Assembly (NCBI GenBank): GCA_037179515.1 | Contig: JAXCGZ010011590.1 | Span: forward strand, 5,001 to 69,000 | From: Halocaridina rubra | Lineage: Eukaryota; Arthropoda; Malacostraca; Decapoda; Atyidae | Direction of reading: 5' to 3' | DNA: 64,000 bases | Shown: positions 13,346 through 25,906 of the stretch, piece after piece | How positions within the stretch are numbered: the first letter of the stretch is position 1 | Layout of the letters: the number at the start of each line of letters is the position of its first letter | The notes under the pieces: model-generated | What the model was told of the DNA's origin: nothing | The model's database searches: none | What the model saw: the letters and a program-made list of their open reading frames with translations, nothing else | Program-made: the position numbers and the translations under genes

Positions 13346-13388
<43 letters not shown>
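13275..13388. repeat. (GT)n microsatellite
   Basis: About 114 bp of (GT)n with two GC substitutions, between the 5' cut of c4 and the tail of c5. Confidence 0.97.
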
Positions 13389-13390
<2 letters not shown>

Positions 13391-13485
13391 TTACCTAATT
13401 GTGTTTACGGGAAAGAGCCCAAAGCTCGTATCTTCCCGTCCCCTGATCTGTTCAATTTTATACTTAGTGATACTTAGTGATACTT
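13389..13485 (-). mobile_element. CR1-like fragment c5 (3' terminus only)
   Basis: About 95 bp holding one tail unit, the terminal hairpin and the first bases of the 3' UTR on the minus strand. It ends in a duplicated ACTTAGTGAT string and filler (about 13461-13493), where it meets the 5' cut of c6 in the opposite orientation. Confidence 0.85.
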
Positions 13486-13493
13486 GTACTCAC

Positions 13494-14214
13494 ACAAGTG
13501 CAAGAAGGCCCAAGCTTGACTACTCGGTGGCTGGAGTACAATTTCAAGAGACAGAAAATGAGAGAGATCTAGTAGTAAACATACTAGCAGATTTGTCTCC
13601 AGAAATAAATATAAATGGCATAGTAAGGGCAGCATATGCATTCTTATCAAATGTAAGGGTAGCCTTCAGGCACATGGACAAGGAAATGTTCAGAAATATT
13701 TATGTAACCTATGTGAGGCCAAAACTCGAATATGCAGCCCCATTTTGGAATTCACAGTAGAAAAAGCACATAGCTAAGCTTGAAAAAGTTCAAAGACATG
13801 CCACGAAACTGGTGCCAGAAATACGCAATCTCAGTTATGATGAGAGGCTGAGGGAATTAGACTTACCATCATTCGAAGCTAGAAGATTGAGGGGGGATAT
13901 GGTGACTGTCTTTGAATTCCTTCATGGTTATGATAGAAACTATAGGAATCGATATTTTGATTTGTCGGGCTCTAGAACTAGAGTTTATAGTTTGAAGCTT
14001 CCTAAGAAAACTTCTTTGCAAGATGTAAGGAAATACTTTTTCAGTGTAAGAGTAGTTGATTATCGGAATTCGCTAAGCGAGGAGGTAGTTAATGCTATCT
14101 CAATCAAAAGTTTTAAGGACAGGTATGATAAGTATCACTAAGTATAAAATTGAACCGATCAGGAGACGGGAAGATACGAGCTTTGGGCGCTTTCCCGTAA
14201 ACACAATTAGGTAA

Positions 14215-14218
<4 letters not shown>
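13494..14218 (+). mobile_element. CR1-like copy c6 (3' fragment, plus strand)
   Basis: Plus-strand 5'-truncated copy starting at ACAAGTGCAAGAAGG, inside the RT C-terminal part. It contains ORF2 pieces 13494-13760 and 13812-14141 (stop near 13758), the hairpin near 14165-14198, one tail unit at 14204-14217, then (CA)n. It is head to head with c5. Confidence 0.9.

Positions 14219-14302
<84 letters not shown>
14216..14302. repeat. (CA)n microsatellite
   Basis: About 87 bp of (AC)n with one CC interruption, directly continuing the CAC end of the c6 tail and leading into c7. Confidence 0.97.
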
Positions 14303-14306
<4 letters not shown>

Positions 14307-15980
14307 TCTAAAGGACCTTCAAGAATTCAAAGAAGTGTTCATTAGACGATACAGAACACAGGAAGAGATGGGAAAGACCAAAAACTTGTTGCAAGAGGCA
14401 AGAAGGTTAAATGATGAAAGAAATGAAGAAGAGAAGAAAAATTTTCATTACAGAGTTCTTCCAGACAAAGGGGAGATAAAGAAGATAATGACAGAAGATC
14501 AGGGGATGGGGCCTCATTAAGATTGTTAGTCACTGGAGTCGGGGGAGATTCCAAGATGCTGGAAACAAGCAAATGTGATACCTATCTTCAAAAAGGGAAG
14601 GAGGGATACGGCTCTGAACTATAGACCAGTTTCCTTGACCAGCATAGTTTGCAAAGTTATGGAGAAACTACTAAGGAAACATATCTCTCTTCACTTGGAA
14701 TCCTTCAACTTTTTGTCAGTGAGGCAACATGGCTTCAGAGAAGGTAGATCAACAGTAACAAACATTAGAATTTTATGATGAGGTAAGCCAAATCTTACAG
14801 GAAAGAGAGGGCTGGGCAGATTGCATATTCCTAGACTTCCAGAAAGCGTTTGACACTGTTCCACATGGGAGACTTATTAGGAAGCTGCACTCAATGGCTA
14901 GAATAGGTGGAAATGTTTTGGAATGGATAAAAACCTACTTAGAAGGAAGGGAACAGAGGGTTAGAGTAAGACACTCAGTGTCTGAATGGAGAAGAGTTAG
15001 TAGTGGAGTTCCACAGGGTTCAGTTTTAGGGCCACTTTTGTTCCTTGTATATGTAAATGACCTACCAGAGTCTGTAAATTCATTCATGAATATGTTTGCA
15101 GATGATGCAAAGATTGTGAAGAAAGTAAAAAACGAGAACAATGGTAGAGAACTTCAGGAGGATCTAAATAATCTGCATGAGTGGTCAGAAAAGTGGCTAA
15201 TGAAATTCAATACTTCAAAATGTAAGGTAATGAGAATGGGTACAAGTGCAAGAAGGCCCAAGCTTGACTACTCGGTGGCTGGAGTACAACTTCAAGAGAC
15301 AGAAAATGAGAGAGACCTAGGAGTAAACATACTATCAGATTTGTCTCCAGAAATACATATAAATGGCATAGTAAGGGCAGTATATGCATTCTTATCAAAT
15401 GTAAGGGTAGCCTTCAGGCACATGGACAAGGAAATGTTCAGAAATATTTATGTAACCTATGTGAGGCCAAAACTCGAATATGCATCCCCCTTTTGGAATC
15501 CGCACTTGAAAAAGCACATAGCTAAGCTTGAAAAAGTTCAAAGACATGCCACGAAACTGGTGCCAAAAATACGCAATCTCAGTTATGATGAGAGGCTGAG
15601 GGAATTAGACTTACCATCACTCGAAGCTAGAAGAGTAAGGGGGGATATGGTGACAGTCTTTAAATTCCTTCATGGTTATGACAGAGTGGATAGGGATCGA
15701 TATTTCGATATGGCTGGCTCAAGAACTAGATGTCATAGTTTGAAGCTTCGTAAGAAAACTTCTTTGCAGGATGTAAGGAAATAATTTTTCAGTGTAAGAG
15801 TAGTTGATAATTGGAATTCGCTAAGCGAGGAGGTAGTTAATGCTATCTCAATCCATAGTTTTAAGGACAGGTATGATAAGTATCACTAAGTCTAAAATGG
15901 AACCGATCAGGAGATGGGAAGATACGAGCTTTGGGCTCTTTCCCGTAAACACAATTAGGTAATCACAATTAGGTAATCAC
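14302..15980 (+). mobile_element. CR1-like copy c7 with internal deletion
   Basis: Plus-strand copy that starts at the A run at the end of ORF1, keeps the ORF1 tail (to the stop at 14520), then jumps at 14527/14528 straight into the RT (GTCACTGGAGTC). About 1.45 kb covering the endonuclease and the RT N-terminus is missing. The rest runs to a normal hairpin and two tail units (15952-15980). Copy c8 begins at the next base. Confidence 0.9.
14530..15890 (+). pseudogene. Reverse transcriptase part of ORF2, copy c7
   Basis: RT lacking everything before KSLESGEIPRCWK. Visible: FKKGRRDTALNYRPVSLT (frame 14575-14778), a frameshift near 14765, DFQKAFDTVPH, then a long open piece (14894-15784) with [39 protein letters not shown] and SLKLRKKTSLQDVRK. 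A TAA at 15782 cuts the last ~40 residues. Confidence 0.85.
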
Positions 15981-18879
15981 ACAAATGCTGATGGATTAGC
16001 TGGTAAGGCAGTAGAATTAAAAGATAGGATTCACAACAGTAAGGCAGATATAGTAGCAATTACAGAGACTAAGTTGAGTGAGGACATAAACAGTGTCACA
16101 GTTTTTCCTAAGGGCTTCAGAATACTAAGGGTTGAAAGATCTGAGAGGACTGGTGGAGGGATAGCACTGCTCATAAGTGAAAGGATTCAAGTTGAAGAAA
16201 TAAACTTGGCTATAGAAAGTGAGTTCAAGGAACTTCTTGTTGCTCGCATAAATACTGGGTCAGAGAGCATTATAATAACTGTTGTATACAACCCACCAAG
16301 GAACCAAAATAGGCTTGAAGTTTATGAGGAAAGTCATATAGGTACTATTGAAGTCATAAACTCAGTTGTTAACATGGCACGGGACAAAAAATGTAGGATT
16401 TTGATTATGGGAGACTTTAATCATAAAGAGATAGATTGGATAAATCTTGACCCACACAGTGGTGAGGACTCATTCGGGGTAAGATTCCTAGATTGCGTAC
16501 AAGAGAATTTCCTACACCAACACGTAATGGAACCAACAAGGGCCAGGGGTGGGGATAAGCCATCACTACTTGATCTAGTGTTCACAGATAATGTGTTGGA
16601 TATTGAAAAAATTGAGTATGTACCACCAATTGGAAAGAGTGACCACTGTGTGTTGTTGATGGAGTATATCATTGAAGATATTCTTCCTGAGAGTAGAGGC
16701 ACTGAGGACATGAGGAGGAACTATTCGAAAGGAGATTACATCAAAATGAATGAGCTTTTAGCAGTTATTGACTGGAGAACCTTATTTTACCACTAATCTG
16801 TATAAGAAATGTATGACATCTTTTGAGAGAAATATGGGAAGATAGTAGATTGCTGCATAAATGTCACCAAAATAGGTGTAATTCATGCCAGAGAGAAATG
16901 GTTCGATAATGGGTGTAAAAGACCTAAGGAGTGGAGAGACAAATGCTGGAAAAGGTATAGGAGGAGAAAAAACATAAATGCCTGGCACACCTAAAAAAGA
17001 GCAAGAAATGACTACCTAAGTAAAAGGAGAGAGGCAGAGAGAGACTATGAGAGGGACATCACCAGGAAGGCTAAAGAAAATCCCAAGCTTTTCCACAGCT
17101 TTATCAGAGGAAAACTGAAGGTAAAAGAACAGGTTTTAAGGCTAAAGAGAGCAGATGGAAGCATCACTGAGACGGATGAAGAGATCTGCAAAGAATTGAA
17201 CAAGGAGTTTCAGTCAGTATTTACAGTAGAAAATACCCCACCCCCTCAGATTGCAGTGATAGAAGCTCAAGGGCCGGTATCAGAGAACATCAACCTTACA
17301 GCCACAGAGGTATGCAAAGCGCTGATGGATTTAGATGTTCACAAAGCTACAGGTCCTGATGACATATCCCCTCATGTGCTTAAAAAATGCGCAAACTCAA
17401 TATCAGTGGCACTAAGTATCATATTTAAAAAGTCACTGGAGTCAGGGGAGATTCCAAGATGCTGGAAACAAGCAAATGTGATACCTATCTTCAAAAAGGG
17501 AAGGAGGGATACGGCTCTGAACTATAGACCAGTTTCCTTGACCAGCATAGTTTGCAAAGTTATGGAGAAACTACTAAGGAAACATATCTCTCTTCACTTG
17601 GAATCCTTCAACTTTTTGTCAGTGAGGCAACATGGCTTCAGAGAAGGTAGATCAACTGTAACAAACTTATTAGAATTTTATGATGAGGTAAGCCAAATCT
17701 TACAGGAAAGAGAGGGCTGGGCAGATTGCATATTCCTGGACTTCCAGAAAGCGTTTGACAATGTTCCACATGGGAGACTTATTAGGAAGCTGCAATGAAT
17801 GGCTAGAATAGGTGGAAATGTTTTGGATTGGATAAAAACTTACTTAGAAGGAAGGGAACAGAGGGTTAGAGTAAGACACTCAGTGTTTGAATGGAGAAGA
17901 GTTAGTAGTGGAGTTCCACAGGGTTCAGTTTTAGGGCCACTTTTGTTCCTTGTATATGTAAATGACCTACCAGAGTCTGTAAATTCATTCATGAATATGT
18001 TTGCAGATGATGCAAAGATTGTGAAGAAAGTAAAAAACGAGAACAATGGTAGAGAACTTTAGGAGGATCTAAAGAATCTGCATGAGTGGTCAGAAAAGTG
18101 GCTAATGAAATTCAATGCTTCAAAATGTAAGGTAATGAGAATGGGTACAAGTGCAAGAAGGCCCAAGCTTGACTACTCGGTGGCTGGAGTACAACTTCAA
18201 GAGACAGAAAATGTGAGAGATCTAGGAGTAAACATACTGGCAGATTTGTCTCCAGAAACACATATTAATGGCATAGTAAGGACAGCATATGCATTCTTAT
18301 CAAATGTAAGGGTAGCCTTCAGGCACATGGACAAGGAAATGTTCAGAAATATTTTTGTAACCGATGTGAGGCCAAAACTCGAAATGCAGCCCCCTTTTGG
18401 AATCCGCACTTGAAAAAGCACATAGCTAAGCTTGAAAAAGTTCAAAGACATGCCACGAAACTGGTGCCAGAAATACGCAATCTCAGTTATGATGAGAGTC
18501 TGATGGAATTAGACTTACCATCACTCGAAGCAAGAAGAGTGAGGGGGGATATGGTGACAGTCTTTAAATTCCTTCATGGTTATGATAGAGTGGATAGGGA
18601 TCGATATTTTCATATGGCAGGCTCTAGAACTAGAGGTCATAGTTTGAAGCTTCGTAAGAAAACTTCCTTGCAGGATGTAAGAAAATACTTTTTCAGTGTA
18701 AGAGTAGTTGATAATTGGAATTCGCTAAACGAGGAGGTAGTTAATGCTATCTCAATCCATAGTTTAAGGACAGGTATGATAAGTATCACTAAGTATAAAA
18801 TGGAACCGATGAGGAGACGGGAAGATACGAGCTTTGGGCTCTTTCCCGTAAACACAATTAGGTAATCACAATTAGGTAA

Positions 18880-18881
<2 letters not shown>
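15981..18881 (+). mobile_element. CR1-like copy c8
   Basis: Plus-strand copy 5'-truncated exactly at the beginning of the endonuclease (ACAAATGCTGATGG). It is joined to the c7 tail through a shared CAC/ACAC. It runs to a hairpin (18817-18849) and two tail units (to about 18880), then enters an (AT)n tract. Confidence 0.92.
15982..18790 (+). pseudogene. ORF2 (endonuclease-RT), copy c8, broken
   Basis: Nearly full-length ORF2. Endonuclease: 16074-16796, with FPKGFRILRVERSERTGG, IMGDFNHKEIDW, LLDLVFTDN and GKSDHCVLLMEY. A stop after LFYH ends that frame at 16796, and the linker to 17190 has further stops. RT: 17196-17798 (TGPDDISPHVLKKC, NYRPVSLTS, DFQKAFDNVPH), TGA at 17796, 17799-18062 ([24 protein letters not shown]), TAG at 18060, then 18105-18413 and 18410-18865 after a frameshift near 18385. 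Not functional. Confidence 0.85.
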
Positions 18882-18971
<90 letters not shown>

Positions 18972-18982
18972 TGTGTGTGTGT
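18882..18982. repeat. (AT)n-(GT)n microsatellite
   Basis: About 86 bp (AT)n and 14 bp (GT)n between the tail of c8 (plus) and the tail of c9 (minus), so two tails face each other across it. Confidence 0.97.
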
Positions 18983-19051
18983 GATCACCTAATTGTGATT
19001 ACCTAATTGTGTGTACAGGAAAGAGCCCAAAGCTCGTATCTTCCCGTCTCC

Positions 19052-20876
19052 TCATCGGTTCCATTTTATACTTAGATACTTATCATACCTGTCCTTAAAA
19101 CTATGGATTGAGATAGCATTAACTACCTTCTCGCTTAGCCAATTCCAATTATCAACTACTCTTACACTGAAAAAGTATTTCCTTACATCCTGCAAAGAAG
19201 TTTTCTTACGAAGCTTCAAACTATGACCTCTAGTTCTAGAGCCAGCCATATCAAAATATCGATCCCTATCCACTCTATCATAACCATGAAGGAATTTAAA
19301 GACTGTCACCATATCCCCCCTCACTCTTCTAGCTTCGAGTGATGGTAAGTCTAATTCCCTCAGCCTCTCATCATAACTGAGATTGCGTATTTCTGGCACC
19401 AGTTTCGTGGCATGTCTTTGAACTTTTTCAAGCTTAGCTATGTGCTTTTTCAAGTGCGGATTCCAAAAGGGGGCTGCATATTCGAGTTTTGGCCTCACAT
19501 AGGTTACATAAATATTTCTGAACATTTCCTTGTCCATGTGCCTGAAGGCTACCCTTACATTTGATAAGAATGCATATTCTGCCCTTACTATGCCATTTAT
19601 ATGTATTTCTGGAGACAAATCTGCCAGTATGTTTACTCCTAGATCTCTCTCATTTTCTGTCTCTTGAAGTTGTACTCCAGCCACCGAGTAGTCAAGCTTG
19701 GGCCTTCTTGCACTTGTACCCATTCTCATTACCTTACATTTTAAAGTATTGAATTTCATTAGCCACTTTTCTGACCACTCATGCAGATTATTTAGATCCT
19801 CCTGAAGTTCTCTACCATTGTTCTCGTTTTTTACTTTCTTCACAATCTTTGCATCATCTGCAAACATATTCATGAATGAATTTACAGACTCTGGTAGGTC
19901 ATTTACATATACAAGGAACAAAAGTGGCCCTAAAACTGAACCCTGTGGAACTCCACTACTAACTCTTCTCCATTCAGACACTGAGTGTCTTACTCTAACC
20001 CTCTGTTCCCTTCCTTCTAAGTAAGTTTTTATCCATTCCAAAACATTTCCACCTATTCAAGCCATTGATTGCAGCTTCCTAATAAGTCTCCCATGTGGAA
20101 CAGTGTCAAACGCTTTCTGGAAGTCTAGGAATATGCAATCTGCCCAGCCCTCTCTTTCCTGTAAGATTTGGCTTACCTCATCATAAAATTCAAATAAGTT
20201 TGTTACTGTTGATCTACCTTCTCTGAAGCCATGTTGCCTCACTGACAAAAAGTTGAAGGATTCCAAGTGAAGAGAGATATGTTTCCTTAGTAGTTTTTCC
20301 ATAACTTTGCAAACTATGCTGGTCAAGGAAACTGGTCTATAGTTCAGAGCCATATGCCTCCTTCCCTTTTTTAAGATAGGTATCACATTTGCTTGTTTCC
20401 AGCATCTTGGAATCTCCCCCGACTCCAGTGACTCCTTAAATATGATACTTAGTGCCACTGATATTGTGTTTGCGCATTTTTTAAGCACATGAGGGGATAT
20501 GTCATCAGGACCTGTAGCTTTATGAACATCTAAATCCATCAGCGCTTTGCATACCTCTGTGGCTGTAAGGTTGATGTTCTCTAATACCTGGCCCTTGAGC
20601 TTCTATCACTGCAATCTGAGGGGGTGGGGTATTTTCTACTGTAAATACTGACTGAAACTCCTTGTTCAATTCTTTGTAGATCTCTTCATCCGTCTCAGTG
20701 ATGCATCCATCAGCTCTCTTTAGCCTTAAAATCTGTTCTTTTACCTTCAGTTTTCCTCTGATAAAGCTGTGGAAAAGCTTGGGATTTTCTTTAGCCTTCC
20801 TGGTGATGTCCCTCTCATAGTCTCTCTCTGCCTCTCTCCTTTTACTTAGGTAGTCATTTCTTGCTCTTTTGTAGGT
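19052..20876 (-). pseudogene. Reverse transcriptase part of ORF2, copy c9
   Basis: RT region in two open pieces. 20057-20588 has TGPDDISPHVLKKC, NYRPVSLTS and DFQKAFDTVPH; 19052-20041 has [24 protein letters not shown] and the C-terminal region. Lesions: one extra base near 20588 (CCTGG for CCGG) and a TGA replacing Arg just after LQSMA (near 20057). A variant 3' end replaces the usual DKYH by DKYLSIKWNR through a small deletion near 19073. Confidence 0.87.
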
Positions 20877-21948
20877 TTACCAGGCATTTATGTTTTTTCT
20901 CCTCCTATTCCTTTTCCAGCATTTGTCTCTCCACTCCTTAGCTCTTTTACACCCATTATCGAACCATTTCTCTCTGGCATGAATTACACCTACTTTGGTG
21001 ACAGGTATGCAGCAATCTACTATCTTCCCATATTTCTCACAAAAGATGTCATACATTTCTTGTACAGATTTGTTGTAAAATAAGGTTCTCCAGTCAATAA
21101 CTGCAAAAAGCTCATTCATTTTGATGTAATCTCCTTTCGGATAGTTCCTCCTCATGTCCTCAGTGCCTCTACTCTCAGGAAGAATATCTTCAATGATATA
21201 CTCCATCAACAACACACAGTGGTCACTCTTTCCAATTTTTGGTTCATACTCAATTTTTTCAATATCCAACACATTATCTGTGAACACTACATCAAGTAGT
21301 GATGGCTCATCCCCACCCCTGGCCCTTGTTGGTTCCATTACATGTTGGTGTAGGAAATTCCCTTGTACGCAATCTAGGAATCTTGCCCCGAATGAGTCCT
21401 CACCACTGTGTGGGTCAAGATTTATCCAATTTATCTCTTTATGATTAAAGTCTCCCATAATCAAAATTCTACATTTTTTTTCCCGTGCCATGTTAACAAC
21501 AGAGTTTATGACTTCAATAGTACCTATATGACTTTCCTCATAAACTTCAAGCCTATTTTGGTTCCTTGGTGGGTTGTATACAACAGTTATTATAATGCTC
21601 TCTGACCCAGTATTTATGCGAGCAACAAGAAATTCCTTGAACTCACTTTCTATAGCCAAGTTTATTTCTTCGACTTGAATCCTTTCACTTATGAGCAGTG
21701 CTATCCCTCCACCATTCCTCTCAGATCTTTCAACCCTTAGTATTCTGAAACCCTTAGGAAAAACTGTGACACTGTTTATGTCCTCACTCAACTTAGTCTC
21801 TGTAATTGCTACTATATTTGCCTTACTGTTGTGAATCCTATCTTTTAATTCTACTGCCTTACCAGCTAATCCATCAGCATTTGTGTATAACAATCTTAAT
21901 GAGGCCCCATCCCCTGATCTTCTGTCATTATCTTCTTTATCTCCCCTT

Positions 21949-21954
<6 letters not shown>
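20877..21954 (-). pseudogene. Intact endonuclease domain of ORF2, copy c9
   Basis: Open reading frame covering the whole APE-type endonuclease and linker start. Motifs: RLLYTNADGLAGKAVELK (first strand, Asn), IVAITETKLSEDIN (catalytic Glu), GGGIALLISE, IVYN-type strand VVYNPPRNQ, LIMGDFNHKEINW (Asp and Asn), and GKSDHCVLLMEY (SDH). Upstream of YTNADG the same frame stays open with no ATG ([19 protein letters not shown]), which bears on how ORF2 is started. It stops at 20877 where a Gln codon is TAA. The first ~17 codons of the open frame beyond 21954 are microsatellite. Confidence 0.88.
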
Positions 21955-22136
<182 letters not shown>

Positions 22137-24126
22137 TTACCTAATTGTATTTACCTAATTGTGTTTACGGGAAAGAGCCCAAAGCTCGTATCTTCCCGTC
22201 TCCTCATCGGTTCCATTTTATACTTAGTGATACTTAACATACCTGTCCTTAAAACTATGGATTGAGATAGCTTTAACTACCTCCTCGCTTAGCCAATTCC
22301 AATCACCAATTACTCTTACACTACAAAAGTATTTCCCTACATTCTGCAAAGAAGTTTTCTAACGAGGCTTCAAATTAACACCTCTAGTTCTAGAGCCAGC
22401 CATATCGAAATATCGATTCCTATCCACTCTATCATAACCATGAAAGAATTTAAAGACTGTCACCATATCCCCCCTCAATCTTCTAGCTTCGAGTGATGGT
22501 AAGTCTAATTCCATCAGCCTCTCATCATAACTGAGATTGCGTATTTCTGGCACCAGTTTCCTGGCATGTCTTAGAACTTTTTCAAGCTTAGCTATGTGCT
22601 TTTTCAAGTATGGATTCCAAAAGGGGGCTGCATATTCGAGTTTTGGCCTCACATAGGTTACATAAATATTTTTGAACATTTCCTTGTCCAGTGCCTGAAG
22701 GCTTCCCTTACATTTGAAAAGAATGCATATGCTGCCCTTTCTATGCCATTTATATGTACTTCTGGAGACAAATCTGCCAATATGTTTACTCCAAGATCTC
22801 TCACATTTTCTGTCTCTTGAAGTTGTACCCCACCCACCGAGTAGTCAAGCTTGGGCCTTCTTGCACTTGTACCCATTCTCATTACCTTACATTTTGAAGC
22901 ATTGAATTTCATTAGCCACTTTTCTGACCACTTATGCAGACTATTTAGATCCTCCTGAAGTTCTCTACCAATGTTCTCGTTTCATACTTTCTTCACAATC
23001 TTTGCATCATCTGCAAACATATTCATGAATTAATTTACAGACTCTGGTAGGTCATTTACATATACAATGAACAAAAGTGGCTGTAAAACTGAACCCTGTG
23101 GAACTCCACTACTAACTCTTCTCCATTCAGACATTGAGTGTCTTACTCTAACCCTCTGTACCCTTCCTTGTAAGTAAGTTTTTATCCATTCCAAGACATT
23201 TCCACCTATATGCAATCAGCCCAGCCCTCTCTTTCCTGTAAGATTCGGCTTACCTCATCATAAAATTCTAATAAGTTTGTTACTGTTGATCTACCTTCTC
23301 TGAAGCCATGTTGCCCCACTGACAAAAAGTTTAAGGATTCCAAGTGAAGAGAGATATGTTTCCTTAGTAGTTTCTCCATAACTTTGCAAACTATGCTGGG
23401 GAAACTGGTCTATAGTTCAGAGCCGTATCCCTCCTTCCCTTTTTGAAGATAGGTATCACATTTGCTTGTTTCCAGCATCTTGGAATATCCCCTGACTCCA
23501 GTGACTTTTTAAATATGATACTTAGTGCCACTAATATTGAGTTTGCGCATTTTTTAAGTATACGAGGGGATATGTCATCAGGACCTGTAGCTTTATGAAC
23601 ATCTAAATCCATCAGCGCTTTGCATACCTCTGTGGCTGTAAGGTTGATGTTCTCTAATACCGGCCCTTGAGCTTATCTCTGTAATCTGAGGGGGTGGGGT
23701 ATTTTCTACTGTAAATACTGACTGAAACTCCTTGTTCAATTCTTTGCAGATATCTTCATTCGTCTCAGTGATGCTTCCATCAGCTCTCTTTAGCCTTAAA
23801 ACCTGTTCTTTTACCTTCAGTTTTCCTCTGATAAAGCTGTGGAAAAGCTTGGGATTTTCTTTAGCCTTCCTGGTGATGTCCCTCTCATAGTCTCTCTCTG
23901 CCTCTCTCCTTTTACTTAGGTAGTCATTTCTTGCTCTTTTGTAGGTTTGCCAGGCATTTATGTTTTTTCTCCTCCTATACCTTTTCCAGCATTTGTCTCT
24001 CCACTCCTTCACTCCTTAGCTCTTTTACACTCATTATCGAACCATTTCTCTCTGGCATGAATTACACCTTCTTTGGTGACAGGTATGCAGCAATCTACTA
24101 TCTTCCCATATTTCTCACAAAAGATG

Positions 24127-25061
24127 GGAGTGAGAAACAACACTCCAATATCCTTATGTTTAATAGAAAGTGGTTTGGAAACTTTAGTACATGAAGTTAA
24201 TGAAAGTAGAAGGGGATTTTTAACCAAAAAAAAATGCAACAGGTTAACAATGAAAAACCTTTCTATGTGGTATTTGACATCTGCAGACGGGAAAATACAC
24301 CTGGTTATCAATTCTTAAATTCATATATTGCAAATAATGTGGAAGCTTCTGCTCTAAGTGGAATAAAATCTGTAATACTGAATAAACCCGAAGGTGCCAC
24401 AAAATATCTTACATATAGACAAATTTTAAATAGTCAGTTGACAGTACATAAAGTGTATAGTAGCAAAGAGTTTGTACCAGATTATTTGCGAATGGCATTC
24501 ACAAGGTTAAGAGTAATGTCTCATGAGTTGCGTGTAGAGACTGGAAGGTGGAGCAGAACACGAAGAGAAATGAGAGTATGTGCTTGTGATCAAATGGCAG
24601 TTCAGAATGAAGAACATGTGCTAATTGAGTGTCCTTTCTCACAACCAGTGAGACAAAAATATAATATGTTAAACTATCTGAGTGTCCAATCACTTTTGAA
24701 TGAAGAGCTTCATATTACCGAGTTGTGTCAGTATATTTATGAAGTACTAAAGTTGTACAGATAAGGAAGAGATTCAACTTGTAATGAGGAAAGCATTGAT
24801 TTTTTGTATGTATAGGTTAATTTGTAATATTTGGATGTATTCTATTCTTCTAACTGTATTTCAGAATTAGGCATTAAGATAAATATGATTATTTACTTTT
24901 GTTGGTAAGTTTGTGAGAATATTTGTATTGTTCTTTAGGCTAAGATTTTTTTGATGGACAAAATATTGTTTATATTACTTATGCTATTTTGTGCAAAAAG
25001 AAAAAATTTAATATATTTTTGTAATGCTTTTGTAATATTTTGTCAATAAACTACATATATA
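24127..25061 (+). mobile_element. 935 bp insertion: 3' end of another non-LTR retrotransposon
   Basis: Sequence foreign to the CR1-like family, splitting c10 between AAGATG (24126) and ATACATTTC (25062). About two target bases appear lost and no duplication is seen. It carries a plus-strand coding region and an AATAAA at 25045-25050 just before the right junction, so it looks like a 5'-truncated copy of a polyadenylated element. The family is not identified beyond a non-LTR RT C-terminus. Confidence 0.7.
24129..24764 (+). pseudogene. C-terminal region of a non-LTR retrotransposon RT (family unclear)
   Basis: Open frame 24234-24764, preceded by a related segment in another frame (NNTPISLCLIESGLETLV, from about 24140), separated at an A9 run near 24225. 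The visible signature is RLRVMSHELRVETGRWSR followed by CACDQMAVQNEEHVLIEC, a C-x-C...H-x4-C cluster like the zinc-binding tail found after the RT domain in several non-LTR families. No RT catalytic motif is present, so only the far C-terminus was inserted. The exact clade cannot be told from this stretch. Confidence 0.6.
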
Positions 25062-25906
25062 ATACATTTCTTGTACAGATTTGTTGTAAAATAAGGTTCT
25101 CTAGTCAAGAACTGCAAAAAGCTCATTCATTTTTATGTAATCTCCTTTCGGATAGTTCCTCCTCATGTCCTCAGTGCCTCTACTCTCAGGCAGAATATCT
25201 TCAATGATATACTCCATCAACAACACACAGTGGTTACTCTTTCCAATTGGTGGTTCATACTCAATTTTTTCAATATCCAACACATTATCTGTGAATACTA
25301 GATCAAGTAGTGATGGCTCATCCCCACCCCTGTCCCTCGTTGGTTCCATTACATGTTGGTGTAGGAAATTCCCTTGTACGCAATCTAGGAATCTTGCCCC
25401 GAATGAGTCCTCACCACTGTGTGGGTTAAGATTTATCCAATCTATCTCTTTATGATTAAAATCTCCCATAATCAAAATCCTACATTTTCTCTCCCGTGCC
25501 ATGTTAACAACAGAGTTTATGACTTCAATAGTACCTATATGACTTTCCTCATAAACTTCAAGCCTATTCTGGTTCCTTGGTGGGTTATATACAACAGTTA
25601 TTATAATGCTCTCTGACCCAGTATTCATGCGAGCAACAAGAAATTCCTTGAACTCACTTTCTATAGCCATGTTTATTGCTTCAACTTGAATCCTTTCACT
25701 TATGAGCAGTGCTATCCCTACACCATTCCACTCAGAACTTTCAACCCTTAGTATTCTGAAACCCTTAGGAAATGCTGTGACACTGTTTATGTCCTCACTC
25801 AACTTAGTCTCTGTAATCGCTACTATATCTGCCTTACTGTTGTGAATCCTATCTTTTAATTCTACTGCCTTACCAGCTAATCCATCAGCATTTGTGTATA
25901 ACAATC

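Larger units (their letters stand above)
18983..21954 (-). mobile_element. CR1-like copy c9
   Basis: Minus-strand copy with its 3' tail at 18983-19010 and its 5' cut at 21954, where TCTG of the element merges into (TG)n. It keeps the whole endonuclease and the upstream part of the ORF2 frame within the ORF1 overlap. It is the least damaged long ORF2 in the window: three lesions are seen. Confidence 0.92.

Noticed and set aside
13136..13700. Val-Cys repeat open frames
   Set aside because: Translation of (GT)n; only the CR1-like ORF2 fragment that follows is real.
24234..24764. Host gene inside the 935 bp insertion
   Set aside because: The motif set (RVETGRWSR, CxC-H-C cluster) and the AATAAA-terminated truncated structure fit a retrotransposon 3' end.
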